Shown: piece by piece, positions 13,849-22,800 of the stretch
Layout of the letters: the number at the start of each line of letters is the position of its first letter
Position numbering within the stretch: the stretch's first letter is position 1
Source: Longitalea luteola
GTDB lineage: Bacteria; Bacteroidota; Bacteroidia; Chitinophagales; Chitinophagaceae
NCBI RefSeq assembly: GCF_017356035.1
Contig: NZ_JAFIQX010000021.1
Coordinates: 1 to 33,654 of the forward strand
Reading direction: 5' to 3'
DNA length: 33,654 nucleotides
Program-made: the position numbers and the translations under genes
Notes under the pieces: model-generated
What the model was told of the DNA's origin: nothing
The model's input: the letters and a program-made list of their open reading frames with translations, nothing else
The model's database searches: none

Positions 13849-14191
13849 CCGGTTGCCGGTTACCGGGTACCAGTTGCCGGTTGCCGGTTACCGGGTACCA
13901 GTTGCCGGTTACCGGGTACCAGTTGCCGGTTACCGGTTACCGGGTACCAGTTACCGGGTACCGGTTGCCGGGTACCAGCTGCCGGGTACCGGATACCGGG
14001 TACCGGGTACCAGCCGCCGGTTACCGGGTACCGGTTGCCGGGTACCGGGTACTTTAGCCTTCGGCCTTCAGCCTTCAGCCTTCCGCCTTTAGCCTTCAGC
14101 CTTCAGCTTTCAGCCTTGCGCTTTGCGCTTTGCGCGTTTTGCGTTCCGCGTTTTGCGTTTTGCGTTCAGCGTTCAGCCTTGCGCCTTTAGT
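13849..14191. repeat. 49-unit heptamer array with two vocabularies
   Basis: Unbroken 7-bp phase for about 343 bp. Units 1-29 (13849-14051) are variants of ccggtta: ccggttg, ccgggta, ccagttg, ccagctg, ccggata. From 14052 the word switches, without losing phase, to cttcagc/ctttagc and then gttttgc/gttccgc types (20 units), the same NTTNNGC words as in the composite elements. The array ends 17 bp before the GNAT start codon. All three plus-strand frames stay open for long stretches because the unit lacks stop codons; I do not regard those frames as genes. Confidence 0.9.
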
Positions 14192-14208
14192 TGTAGCTTG
14201 CCATAACT

Positions 14209-14760
14209 ATGATCACCTACACAACCTCCAAAACCACCAGCGACCTGCAGCAGATCCTGGCCCTGCAAAAGCAGAACCTGGCGGCCGGTTTATCTGCGGC
14301 TGACATCGCTTCACAGGGATTTGTAACGGTATCGCACAGTTATGAAGATCTGCATAAAATGAATGAGATCGAAGCGCATATGATCGCCAAGGAAAACGAC
14401 CAGGTAATTGCCTACATCCTGGCCATGACCGCCCGTTCGCGCAACGACATTCCCGTACTGCTGCCCATGTTCGAACTGTTTGAACAAATAGATTATCAAC
14501 ATAAGAAAATAGCCAATTACCGGTATATGGTGGTGGGACAGGTTTGTGTAGCGGCAGCCTACCGGGGAAAAGGCGTTTTTGACGCCTGTTATGCCGCTTA
14601 TCGCGATCATTTTAAAGGTAAATATGATTTCGCCATCACCGAGATCTCCATCAGGAATCAGCGTTCGCTCAATGCGCATAAACGCATCGGGTTTGAACCG
14701 ATCCATGAATACATAGCGCCTGACGGCGAAGTTTGGAGCGTTGTGGTTTGGGATTGGTAA
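14209..14760 (+). CDS. GNAT-family N-acetyltransferase
   Basis: A 183-residue acetyl-CoA-dependent acetyltransferase. Motif A, the acetyl-CoA pyrophosphate loop, is VGQVCVAAAYRGKGVFDACY (about residues 107-126), with Q/RxxGxG represented by YRGKGV. Then comes ITEISIRNQRSLNAHKRIGFEPI, the motif B region with the Asn/Ala-His-x-x-x-Gly-Phe helix common in the family. The acceptor substrate is unknown. The start ATG lies just after the heptamer array, and no Shine-Dalgarno sequence is evident. The glycosidase gene follows 43 bp downstream on the same strand. Confidence 0.9.
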   Translation: MITYTTSKTTSDLQQILALQKQNLAAGLSAADIASQGFVTVSHSYEDLHKMNEIEAHMIAKENDQVIAYILAMTARSRNDIPVLLPMFELFEQIDYQHKKIANYRYMVVGQVCVAAAYRGKGVFDACYAAYRDHFKGKYDFAITEISIRNQRSLNAHKRIGFEPIHEYIAPDGEVWSVVVWDW

Positions 14761-14779
14761 ACCGCGAGTTTGTTTTGTG

Positions 14780-14787
14780 TACATTTG
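14780..14787 (+). promoter_or_regulatory. -7 promoter box for the GH63-like gene
   Basis: TACATTTG, an exact TAnnTTTG match, followed by C as in other candidates here. It lies 16 bp ahead of the ATG at 14804. No TTTG is present at 19-bp spacing, so confidence is limited. Confidence 0.35.
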
Positions 14788-14803
14788 CGAGGAAGTTAAT
14801 CAA

Positions 14804-17410
14804 ATGAACGCAGAGCAACTACGACTACAGCAGCCCACCTGGAAAAGATGGGGGTCTTATGTTTCAGACCGGCAATGGGGAACAGTTCGGGAAGATTACA
14901 GCGCCAATGGCGACGCCTGGAACTTTACCACGCACGACATGGCGCGCAGCAAAGCCTGGCGCTGGGGAGAGGAAGGTATTGCCGGCATCAGCGATGACAA
15001 ACAGCTGTTGTGTTTTGCGCTGGCGCTCTGGAATAAAAGAGATGCGATCGTAAAAGAACGGTTATTCGGATTGAATAACCAGCAGGGCAATCATGGCGAA
15101 GATGTAAAAGAGATCTATTATTATCTCGATGCCACACCTACCCATTCGTACATGAAAATGTTGTACAAGTATCCGCAGCAGGAATTTCCCTATGAACGGC
15201 TAATTCAGGAAAACGCCCGCCGCAACCGCCATGAACCCGAATTCGAGCTCATGGATACCGGCATCTTCGATGAAGATAAATACTTCGATGTATTTACAGA
15301 ATACGCCAAAGCCGACACCGACGATATCCTCATCAAAATAACCATTCATAACCGCAGTAAGGAAGCGGCCAGTCTGCACGTATTGCCCACCGTCTGGTTC
15401 CGCAATACCTGGTGCTGGGGACGGCACGATTACAAACCCAGATTGTATAAAAGTGATGTGCGTACGATTACTGTCACGCATGAGAAGTTAGCTGTATCTG
15501 CCCTGTATTTTGAAGGCGACGGCAGGATGTTGTTCTGCGAGAATGAAACCAATAACCGCCGCTTATACAACCATGACGATAAACAGCAATATCCGAAAGA
15601 TGGTATTGTAGATCATTTGATCCATGAAAAGAAATCGGTGAACCCGGCCATGACCGGTACCAAAGCCGCCATCGATTATGAGCTCGTGATCCCTGCCGGT
15701 GGTTCGCACACCATCCGGTTACGCCTGTGTGATAAACACGGTATCGATGCTTTTGAACATTTCGATACGATCTTTGAACAGCGCGTGGCAGAGGCCGATA
15801 TTTTTTATGCCGATCTGCAAAAGATCATAAAGAATGAAGATGAGAAGTTGATCCACCGGCAGGCCATTGCCGGCATGTTGTGGAACAAACAATTCTATTC
15901 TTATAAAGTGCAGCAGTGGCTCGATGGTGATCCTGCCATGCCGCCACCGCCGGCCCAGCGCTGGCAGGGCCGTAATAACGACTGGAAACAGCTCAATAAC
16001 GAGCACATCATTTCCGTGCCCGACAAATGGGAATTTCCCTGGTATGCCGCGTGGGACCTGGGCTTCCATTGCGTTACGATCGGGCTCGTTGATCCGGATT
16101 TTGCCAAACAACAATTGCAGATGCTCACCGAGGAATGGTACATGCATCCATCAGGTATGCTGCCTGCCTATGAATGGTCATTGGGTGATGCCAATCCGCC
16201 CATCCATGCCGGCGCTGTGTTCCGCATCTTCCGCATGGATGCAAAAGCAAAAGGCGTGAAAGACTACGCCTGGCTGGAATCCATCTTTCACAAACTGCTC
16301 ATCAATTTCACCTGGTGGGTGAACCGCAAAGACGAAGAAGGTAACAATATCTTCGAAGGTGGATTCCTGGGGCTCGATAATATCGGCGTATTTGACCGCA
16401 GCGCCCCGCTTCCCGAAGGAGTAGTGGCCGAACAGGCCGATGCTACCAGCTGGATGGCCATGTATGCCCTGAACATGCTGCATATTTCCCTGGAGCTGGC
16501 TACTTACAATAAAGCTTACACGGGAATGGCCACCAAGTTCTTCGAACATTTCCTGTACATCGCGGGCGCTATGGCCAGCATGGGTAAGAACAGTACGGGC
16601 TTATGGGATGAAGAAGATGAATTCTTTTACGATCAGATGCGTCTGAAAAATGACCAGATCATCAAGCTGAAAGTGAAAAGCATGGTGGGACTGATACCGC
16701 TGTTTGCGGTAGAAGTGATCACGAAAGAAACGCTTGACAATAACCCGCTGTTTGCCGAACGCATGGACTGGTTCCTGCGTCACCGGCCCGATCTGGCGCT
16801 GCTGGTATCGCGCTGGTACGAAGAAGGAAAAGAAAATAAACACCTGCTTGGGTTGCTGGGCGGGCACCGCGTAAAAAGATTGTTGAGTCACATGCTTGAT
16901 GAAACAACCTTTTTAAGCGATTATGGCATCCGGTCATTGTCGAAGGAATATGCGAAACATCCATATTCCATCCAGATCAATGGTACCCACATGAGTGTGC
17001 CGTATGTGCCCGGCGATAGTGATTGCGATATGTACGGCGGCAATTCGAACTGGCGCGGACCTGTTTGGATGCCCATGAATTTCCTGATCATTGAAAGCCT
17101 GCGCAAGTATCATTTTTATTACAGTGATGATTTCAAAATAGAGTATCCCACCGCATCCGGAAATTTCATTACACTGCAACAGGTGGGCACTGAGATCGCC
17201 TGCCGCTTGTTAAATATCTTCAAACGAAATAAGAACGGCAAGCGGGCAGTATTCGGGTCGAACGAAAAAATGCAGAATGACCCGCACTTCCGCGATTATA
17301 TTTTATTCCACGAGTATTTCCATGGCGATAATGGGAGAGGCCTGGGCGCTTCCCACCAAACCGGCTGGACGGGCCTCATCGCGAACATGATCATAATGAA
17401 GAACCAGTAA
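14804..17410 (+). CDS. GH63-like (MGH1-type) glycoside hydrolase / glucosidase
   Basis: An 868-residue protein of the six-hairpin glycosidase class, often annotated as glucosidase or MGH1-like. Landmarks are the N-terminal WGSYVSDRQWGTVREDYSANG, TPTHSYMKMLYKYPQ, the catalytic-domain entry FPWYAAWDLGFHCVTIGLVD, HPSGMLPAYEWSLGDANPP and the late GPVWMPMNFLIIESLRKY and GLGASHQTGWTGLIA. No signal peptide is seen, so it probably acts in the cytoplasm on an imported or stored alpha-glycoside; the substrate is unknown. Start: the frame is open back to 14741, inside the GNAT gene, but the ATG at 14804 has an upstream gaggaag ribosome site at good spacing and gives the family's usual N-terminus. Confidence 0.85.
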   Translation: MNAEQLRLQQPTWKRWGSYVSDRQWGTVREDYSANGDAWNFTTHDMARSKAWRWGEEGIAGISDDKQLLCFALALWNKRDAIVKERLFGLNNQQGNHGEDVKEIYYYLDATPTHSYMKMLYKYPQQEFPYERLIQENARRNRHEPEFELMDTGIFDEDKYFDVFTEYAKADTDDILIKITIHNRSKEAASLHVLPTVWFRNTWCWGRHDYKPRLYKSDVRTITVTHEKLAVSALYFEGDGRMLFCENETNNRRLYNHDDKQQYPKDGIVDHLIHEKKSVNPAMTGTKAAIDYELVIPAGGSHTIRLRLCDKHGIDAFEHFDTIFEQRVAEADIFYADLQKIIKNEDEKLIHRQAIAGMLWNKQFYSYKVQQWLDGDPAMPPPPAQRWQGRNNDWKQLNNEHIISVPDKWEFPWYAAWDLGFHCVTIGLVDPDFAKQQLQMLTEEWYMHPSGMLPAYEWSLGDANPPIHAGAVFRIFRMDAKAKGVKDYAWLESIFHKLLINFTWWVNRKDEEGNNIFEGGFLGLDNIGVFDRSAPLPEGVVAEQADATSWMAMYALNMLHISLELATYNKAYTGMATKFFEHFLYIAGAMASMGKNSTGLWDEEDEFFYDQMRLKNDQIIKLKVKSMVGLIPLFAVEVITKETLDNNPLFAERMDWFLRHRPDLALLVSRWYEEGKENKHLLGLLGGHRVKRLLSHMLDETTFLSDYGIRSLSKEYAKHPYSIQINGTHMSVPYVPGDSDCDMYGGNSNWRGPVWMPMNFLIIESLRKYHFYYSDDFKIEYPTASGNFITLQQVGTEIACRLLNIFKRNKNGKRAVFGSNEKMQNDPHFRDYILFHEYFHGDNGRGLGASHQTGWTGLIANMIIMKNQ

Positions 17411-17628
17411 GGGCAATTAGTTAATGTGCTGATTAGCTAATGTGCTGATTAGCTAATGTGCTAATGTGCTAATGGAAAGGCAAGCAGCTGGTAGCAAACA
17501 GGGTATGAAGCCATTGGAAAACATGGGAGAAATGACTGATAAAAACAGTCTCGAGTTGAAAATAGAAACCCACTAGCCAGTTGCTACTGGCCGCTGGCTT
17601 CTAACAAGTGTTAGCGCCACCTTTATTC
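17411..17628. repeat. 8-bp word array and unassigned gap before locus 2
   Basis: The stretch 17413-17476 reads as 8-mers: gcaattag, ttaatgtg, ctgattag, ctaatgtg, ctgattag, ctaatgtg, ctaatgtg, ctaatgga. A short 7-bp word patch (agttgct, actggcc, gctggct) lies near 17579-17600. No inverted partner arm and no gene are seen. It may help separate glycosidase transcription from the sigma operon. Confidence 0.65.
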
Positions 17629-17659
17629 TTTAAAACTTGCATTGATATTAGTAAATTTG
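17629..17659 (+). promoter_or_regulatory. Promoter of the locus 2 sigma-fecR operon
   Basis: TAAATTTG at 17652-17659 is an exact -7 match. TTTA at 17629-17632 sits at the correct 19-bp spacing and matches three of four bases of the -33 TTTG. The transcript would start near 17666, leaving a leader of about 108 nt. Confidence 0.5.
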
Positions 17660-17773
17660 CGGTACCATAACCCTTCCAGCACCTTTATCCACGAATGAAT
17701 GCTGTTGCTGCCAGTTACAGGTTAATATCTGTTTATCAGTAGATAATAATTGTAAACTGCCTTGCTCAAACTA

Positions 17774-18352
17774 ATGGAGAAAGAGTTGTGTAAACGGATA
17801 GCTGACGGTGACGAAGCGGCTTTCGCCAGTCTTTTTAACCGGTATTATCCTTTATTACGTCCTTTTATTTTAAAATTTACGCGTTCTGCAGATAAAACGG
17901 AAGAAATGCTGCAGGAAACCTTTATGCGCGTATGGTTGAGCCGCGATCAGCTGCCTGACATTGAGAACCTGCGTGCCTGGATCTTCACAATTGCGTCCCG
18001 CCAGTGTTTGCAATCCATTCGAACCGAACTGAATCACCGCAAAAAATTAGCCCGCTTACAATCGCAGGCAGCAACCCGGCAGGAAGCCAATACGCCCCTT
18101 GAGTTTACGCAACTGGCGGAAATAAGCCGGCTGGTTTCGGAAGCTGTCAATAGTATGCCGCCGCAGCGCCAGCGCATTTACCGCATGAGCCGCGAGCAGG
18201 GGCTTAAGCCCGCTGCCATTGCGGAAGCACTTTCCTTATCAGTGACTACCGTCAAAAATGCGTTGGTGACCGCTTTGAAGGACATCCGTAATTACCTCGG
18301 GGCTGCCGGTCACCCCATCAGCCTGTTATACTTTTTGGTAACGTTTTTTTAA
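17774..18352 (+). CDS. ECF RNA polymerase sigma factor, locus 2
   Basis: A sigma factor of about 192 residues. Region 2 runs from AFASLFNRYYPLLRPFILKF to ETFMRVWLSRDQLPDIENLRAWIF. Region 4 is NSMPPQRQRIYRMSREQGLKPAAIAEAL followed by the helix-turn-helix LSVTTVKNALVTALKDIRNYL. It would direct transcription of the susCD operon once released from FecR. The frame also allows a TTG start four codons earlier (17762); the ATG at 17774 is preferred. fecR2 follows 75 bp later on the same strand, the standard arrangement. Confidence 0.93.
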   Translation: MEKELCKRIADGDEAAFASLFNRYYPLLRPFILKFTRSADKTEEMLQETFMRVWLSRDQLPDIENLRAWIFTIASRQCLQSIRTELNHRKKLARLQSQAATRQEANTPLEFTQLAEISRLVSEAVNSMPPQRQRIYRMSREQGLKPAAIAEALSLSVTTVKNALVTALKDIRNYLGAAGHPISLLYFLVTFF

Positions 18353-18427
18353 CAATTATTTTATGTTGGGTAGTACGTTGTACGCGCTGCTGCATCTAAC
18401 AAATAATGAAGTGCCTAAATCAATTAT

Positions 18428-19663
18428 ATGCAAAATGAGAACATCAGGCAATTGATCGGGCAGTATATGAATGATGAGCTGACCCCTGAACAACAGGCGG
18501 CGCTATTGCAATTGCTTGACCAACATAATGACAATGAACTGGTAGACGTATTGCGGGAAATGATGGAAGCCGGGTCGGCCAATGCCGCGGCTGTAGATGA
18601 AGGCCTGATGCAGGCTTCGCTGCAACGCGTGCTGGCAGCCGATAAAACCGCTGACGAAGCTGCAGGCGAACTTAAACCTGCACCCGTGGTGCGGATGCAA
18701 CGCCGCTGGCAATGGGTAGCTGCTGCGGTTGGCATACTGGCCGCAGCAATCGCTGGTTTTGTGTTGCTCAATAAAAAACCAGACGCCCCGGTGTCAGTTG
18801 CTGCCACCACACATAAAAGCGATGTACAGCCAGGTGGTAATAAAGCCATGCTCACCCTGGCGAATGGACAGCAGATCGTGCTCGACAGCGCTGCTGATGG
18901 AATGCTGACGCAGGATGGCGATGCGCAGATCGTAAAGTTGAACAACGGACAACTGATCTATACGCAGCGAGGCAAAAAGAACGGCGACCCATTGACCTAT
19001 AACACGCTGGTTACACCCAGAGGCGGAGAGTATAAACTGGTATTACCAGATGGCAGTAAAGTATGGTTGAATGCCGCTTCGTCTATTAAATACCCAACAG
19101 TGTTTGGTGATAAAGAAAGAAGCGTTGAGATAACCGGTGAAGCGTATTTCGAGATAACGTCCCTGACCGCCAAAGGCGGAACGCATCGCATTCCATTTAT
19201 TGTTAAGCTTCCCCCTTTTCAGGGAGGCACAGGGAGGAGGATAGAGGTTCTCGGCACTCACTTCAACGTGAATGCTTATAGCGATGAGGAGCATATCAAA
19301 ACAACATTGCTTGAAGGAAAGGTGAAAGTTACAGGCAATGAGCGGCAGGTAGTGCTTAACCCCGGTGAGCAGGCGAGGATGAACGGCCATGTTACGCAGG
19401 TGGTACAAAGCGTTGATACGGATGAGATAGTTGCCTGGACGAACGGCATGTTCATCTTCAGGGATCAGCGAATAGAAGATATAATGAAACAGATAAGCCG
19501 CTGGTATGATGTGGAGGTTCACTATGCCGGGAAGCCGGTGCAGGAAGGCTTTAATGGTACTATTCCCCGCAATGTACCCGTATCGAAAGTGTTGCGGTTG
19601 TTGGAGCTGACTACCCTGGTGCATTTCAGGATCGAAGGAAAGAAAGTAACGGTATTGCCATGA
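18428..19663 (+). CDS. FecR-family anti-sigma factor with DUF4974, locus 2
   Basis: A 411-residue inner-membrane anti-sigma factor. A cytoplasmic helical region (1-92) is followed by one membrane helix (about 95-114, WQWVAAAVGILAAAIAGFVL), a periplasmic FecR domain (about 190-310; TPRGGEYKLVLPDGSKVWLN, IEVLGTHFNVNAYSDEEHIK) and a C-terminal DUF4974 domain (WTNGMFIFRDQRIEDIMKQI to the end). It holds the upstream ECF sigma factor until the STN domain of SusC2 signals. Unlike fecR1 it carries no heptamer array after the KVKVTG strand. The susC2 gene follows after 180 bp. Confidence 0.94.
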   Translation: MQNENIRQLIGQYMNDELTPEQQAALLQLLDQHNDNELVDVLREMMEAGSANAAAVDEGLMQASLQRVLAADKTADEAAGELKPAPVVRMQRRWQWVAAAVGILAAAIAGFVLLNKKPDAPVSVAATTHKSDVQPGGNKAMLTLANGQQIVLDSAADGMLTQDGDAQIVKLNNGQLIYTQRGKKNGDPLTYNTLVTPRGGEYKLVLPDGSKVWLNAASSIKYPTVFGDKERSVEITGEAYFEITSLTAKGGTHRIPFIVKLPPFQGGTGRRIEVLGTHFNVNAYSDEEHIKTTLLEGKVKVTGNERQVVLNPGEQARMNGHVTQVVQSVDTDEIVAWTNGMFIFRDQRIEDIMKQISRWYDVEVHYAGKPVQEGFNGTIPRNVPVSKVLRLLELTTLVHFRIEGKKVTVLP

Positions 19664-19683
19664 AAAAAGAGCGTTGCTTAAAC

Positions 19684-19830
19684 TGAAAAGCCAGGATGCA
19701 GCGAACATCTCTGGCTTTGCCCCGCTTGCCGGGAGCAGATTTGAGTAACATCATAACATGAATAGTCTGCGACGACTATAACCTTCCCCCGAACAGCGAT
19801 CGGATGGGACAGGGTATTTATTCACCCAAA
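19684..19830 (-). ncRNA. Candidate antisense RNA over the susC2 leader (DonS-like)
   Basis: Predicted from an antisense TACTTTTG box on the susC2 start codon (19837-19844) and a minus-strand hairpin ending near 19684. It would be about 147 nt and complementary to most of the fecR2-susC2 gap. It repeats the layout at susC1, which is the main support. The start site is approximate and expression is unproven. Confidence 0.35.
19686..19718 (-). terminator. Hairpin/terminator in the susC2 leader, minus strand
   Basis: AAAGCCAG-GATG (19687-19698) pairs with CATC-t-CTGGCTTT (19706-19718), a 12-pair stem with one bulged base and a 7-nt loop. On the minus strand four T follow the GC part; on the plus strand it runs into gcccc with no T-run, so it fits an antisense terminator better than a susC2 attenuator. 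The short T-run makes it weaker than the locus 1 example. Confidence 0.5.
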
Positions 19831-19836
19831 CCAAAA

Positions 19837-19844
19837 CAAAAGTA
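19837..19844 (-). promoter_or_regulatory. Antisense -7 promoter box on the susC2 start codon
   Basis: The minus strand reads TACTTTTG, an exact TAnnTTTG match, in the same place as in susC1. The sense strand in both genes is a CAAA-rich leader running into ATGCAA. No -33 TTTG at 19-bp spacing is seen. Confidence 0.38.
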
Positions 19845-22800
19845 TGCAAAAAACTGCTTTGACTCGCCGTAGCCCTGGCGAAGGCGTGTCTTCGGGTCGC
19901 CGAAGTTTTAGCGAAGGCGAACGGTATGAAACCAGAACAGATCCAGCGATAACGGTAACCGGCAAAGCAACCGGTTCGGCTAACCAGGGTACAGGGAAAA
20001 AATTATTGTGCGTAATGAAGTTGATGTTTATTTTCTTGACCGTTGCATTTATGCAGGTACATGCGCGGGGATTGTCGCAAACGATTACTCTCAAAGTAAA
20101 GAATGCGCCGCTCACCCAGGTGTTCCGGGAAATTGAGAAGCAATCCGGTTTTATTTTTATCTATGGCAAATCAATGATCGAAAAAGAAGCGCCTGTCAAC
20201 CTGCAGGTAGCGAACGCCAGCCTCACAGACGTGCTCAATCTCTGCTTCCGTAATCTAAGCATTACCTACACCATTGAAGAAAACAAATACATTGTGGTTC
20301 GGCCGCGGCCTGCGCCTGCAGCGCCACCTGTTGTGCAGGCAGCCGCCAGGAACCCATACGGCGATCCGATCAGAGGCCGCGTAACCGCCGAAGACGGCTC
20401 GCCATTGAGCGGCGCTACCGTTCTTGTTAAAAATACCAATGTCACCGGTCTTACCGATGTCAAAGGTGTTTTTATGGTGAACGTAAACGAAGGTGATGTG
20501 CTGGTGATCTCTTTTGTGGGTTATGAATCACAGGAAATAAAAATAAACCGCCGCATCATTAATGAGTATACGAGCAATGTTGCATTTGCCAATGGCAGGG
20601 ACAATGCCGGGTATCTGGGGGTTCGGTTAAAACCCAAAAAATCGATGCTCGATGAAACAGTGGTGATCGCCTATGGCACTACCACACTGCGAAAAAGCAC
20701 CGGTTCCGTAAGTTCCGTTACGGCTGAAGAGATCAGAAAACAACCGGTGGCCAATCCGCTCGCCGCTTTGCCGGGTCGGGTATCCGGTGCTGTTATTGCG
20801 CAGAACAACGGTTTGCCGGGCAGTGGCATCCAGATCCAGATCAGGGGACAGGGCTCTTTGAGCCAGGGCGAGATCCCTTTATACATAATAGATGGCGTTC
20901 CGTTTACAAATTTTAACGGGGGCATTCCGGCCACGGATAACCTCAACGCTTTTGGTATTTCAGGCGCCAATGGCGGCGTGAGCCCGTTCAGTATGATCAA
21001 TCCGAATGATATCGAACGCATCGACATTTTAAAAGATGCCGACGCTACTTCCATCTACGGATCTCGCGGCGCCAATGGCGTTGTACTCATCACTACCAAA
21101 AAAGGAAAGGCCGGCAAAACGATGGTACAGGCTAATTTTTACCACGGCTTCGGCAAGGTGAACCGTTTCATGCCCATGCTGAACCTGCAGCAATACCTGG
21201 CCATGCGGCGCGAGGCATTTGCCAACGGCAATCAAACACCCACAGCGGCCACCGCGCCTGATCTGCTGGTATGGGACACTACCAAAAGTACCGACTGGCA
21301 GAAATTCCTGATCGGTGGAACCGCCCGTACAACGGATGCGCAGACTACCATTTCAGGTGGTACCGGCGGCACCCGTTTTTTATTCAATGCAGCTTATCAT
21401 AGAGAAACCACGGTATTTCCAGGTGACGACGAATCAAAGCGCCTTTCCTTTCGCGTGAACGCTGATCATTCAGCGGCAGGCGGCCGGTTCAATATCGGGG
21501 TAATGGCCGCTTATGCCAACGATATCACCAATATGATCGATGCTGATCTTTCTTCAGCCTATAACCTGCCACCGAACTTGCCGTTGTACAATGCGGATGG
21601 TTCTTTATACTGGTATTCCGGTTTTACCAATCCACTCGGCCGGCTGAAAAAAAGGTACAAGGGAAATGGCAATAACCTCATCAGCAACCTGACGTTGCGA
21701 TATTCGCTGTTGCCGGGGTTGAACCTGAAAGCCAGTCTGGGTTATACCAGAACGCAACTCGATCAGAAAAGAGTTAACCCGTACTCTTCAGATAACCCAA
21801 CCAGCACGCAGGGCAGTTATGCCTATTTTGCCAATAATGTAGCCAGTAACTATATCATTGAACCAACCGTTGATTATACAAGAAAGCTCGGCGCCGGTAA
21901 ACTGACTGCTTTGGCAGGCGCTACCTTTCAAAGTAATACGGCCGACGGATTTTCTATTACGGGAAGAAATTACAGCAATGAGGACTTGTTGGAAACCATG
22001 ACGGCTGCCGGAACGCTGCAGGCCAGCTATAACAACGTGCAACGGTATAAATACGCCGCCGGTTTTGGCCGGTTGAACTATGACTGGAAAGGCAAATACA
22101 TTGTGAATGCAAATTTCAGAAGGGATGGTTCGTCCCGTTTTGCACCCGCTAACCGGTTCAGTAATTACGGTTCTATCGGTGCCGCCTGGGTGTTCTCAGA
22201 GGAACAGTTTGTGCGCGATCACGTATCCTTTATTTCATTCGGAAAATTACGCGCAAGTATAGGAACATCGGGTAACGATCAGATCTCAAACTATCTCTAC
22301 CTTAACCTGTATAATGCCGGTACGCCCTTGCTGGGCAATGGCACTTTAAACCCGTCGCCCGTATTACCGAATGACGATATCAAATGGGAAGCACGTAAAA
22401 AATATGAAGTGGCGCTTGACCTGGGCTTTTTCAAAGACCGCCTGTTGCTCACTGCCAATTATTACCGTTCGCGGTCGGGCAACCAGATCTCATCCATCTC
22501 AATGCCCACACAAATGGGATTAAATGCGCGAACCGTAAATATTCCGGCGACCATTGACAATAACGGTGTGGAGATCGACCTGCGCTCAACGAATATCAAA
22601 ACGAAGGCGCTGGAATGGAAGACCAGTTTAAACATTACCTTCTACAACAACAAGCTGGTTGAATGGTCCGGCCTGGAGCTGTCTTTTGACCCATCAGCCT
22701 ATATCATAGGCAAACCGGTGAATGTATCCCAGTTGTATCGTTTTATCGGTATAGATCCTGCTACAGGTATAGCCCGTTATGAAGATAAGGACGGCAATGG

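Noticed and set aside
13776-14190. Three overlapping plus-strand open frames rich in PVTGYRLPGT-like repeats
   Set aside because: They are translations of the heptamer array in all three frames. The unit lacks stop codons, so openness carries no evidence; there is no ribosome site or domain.
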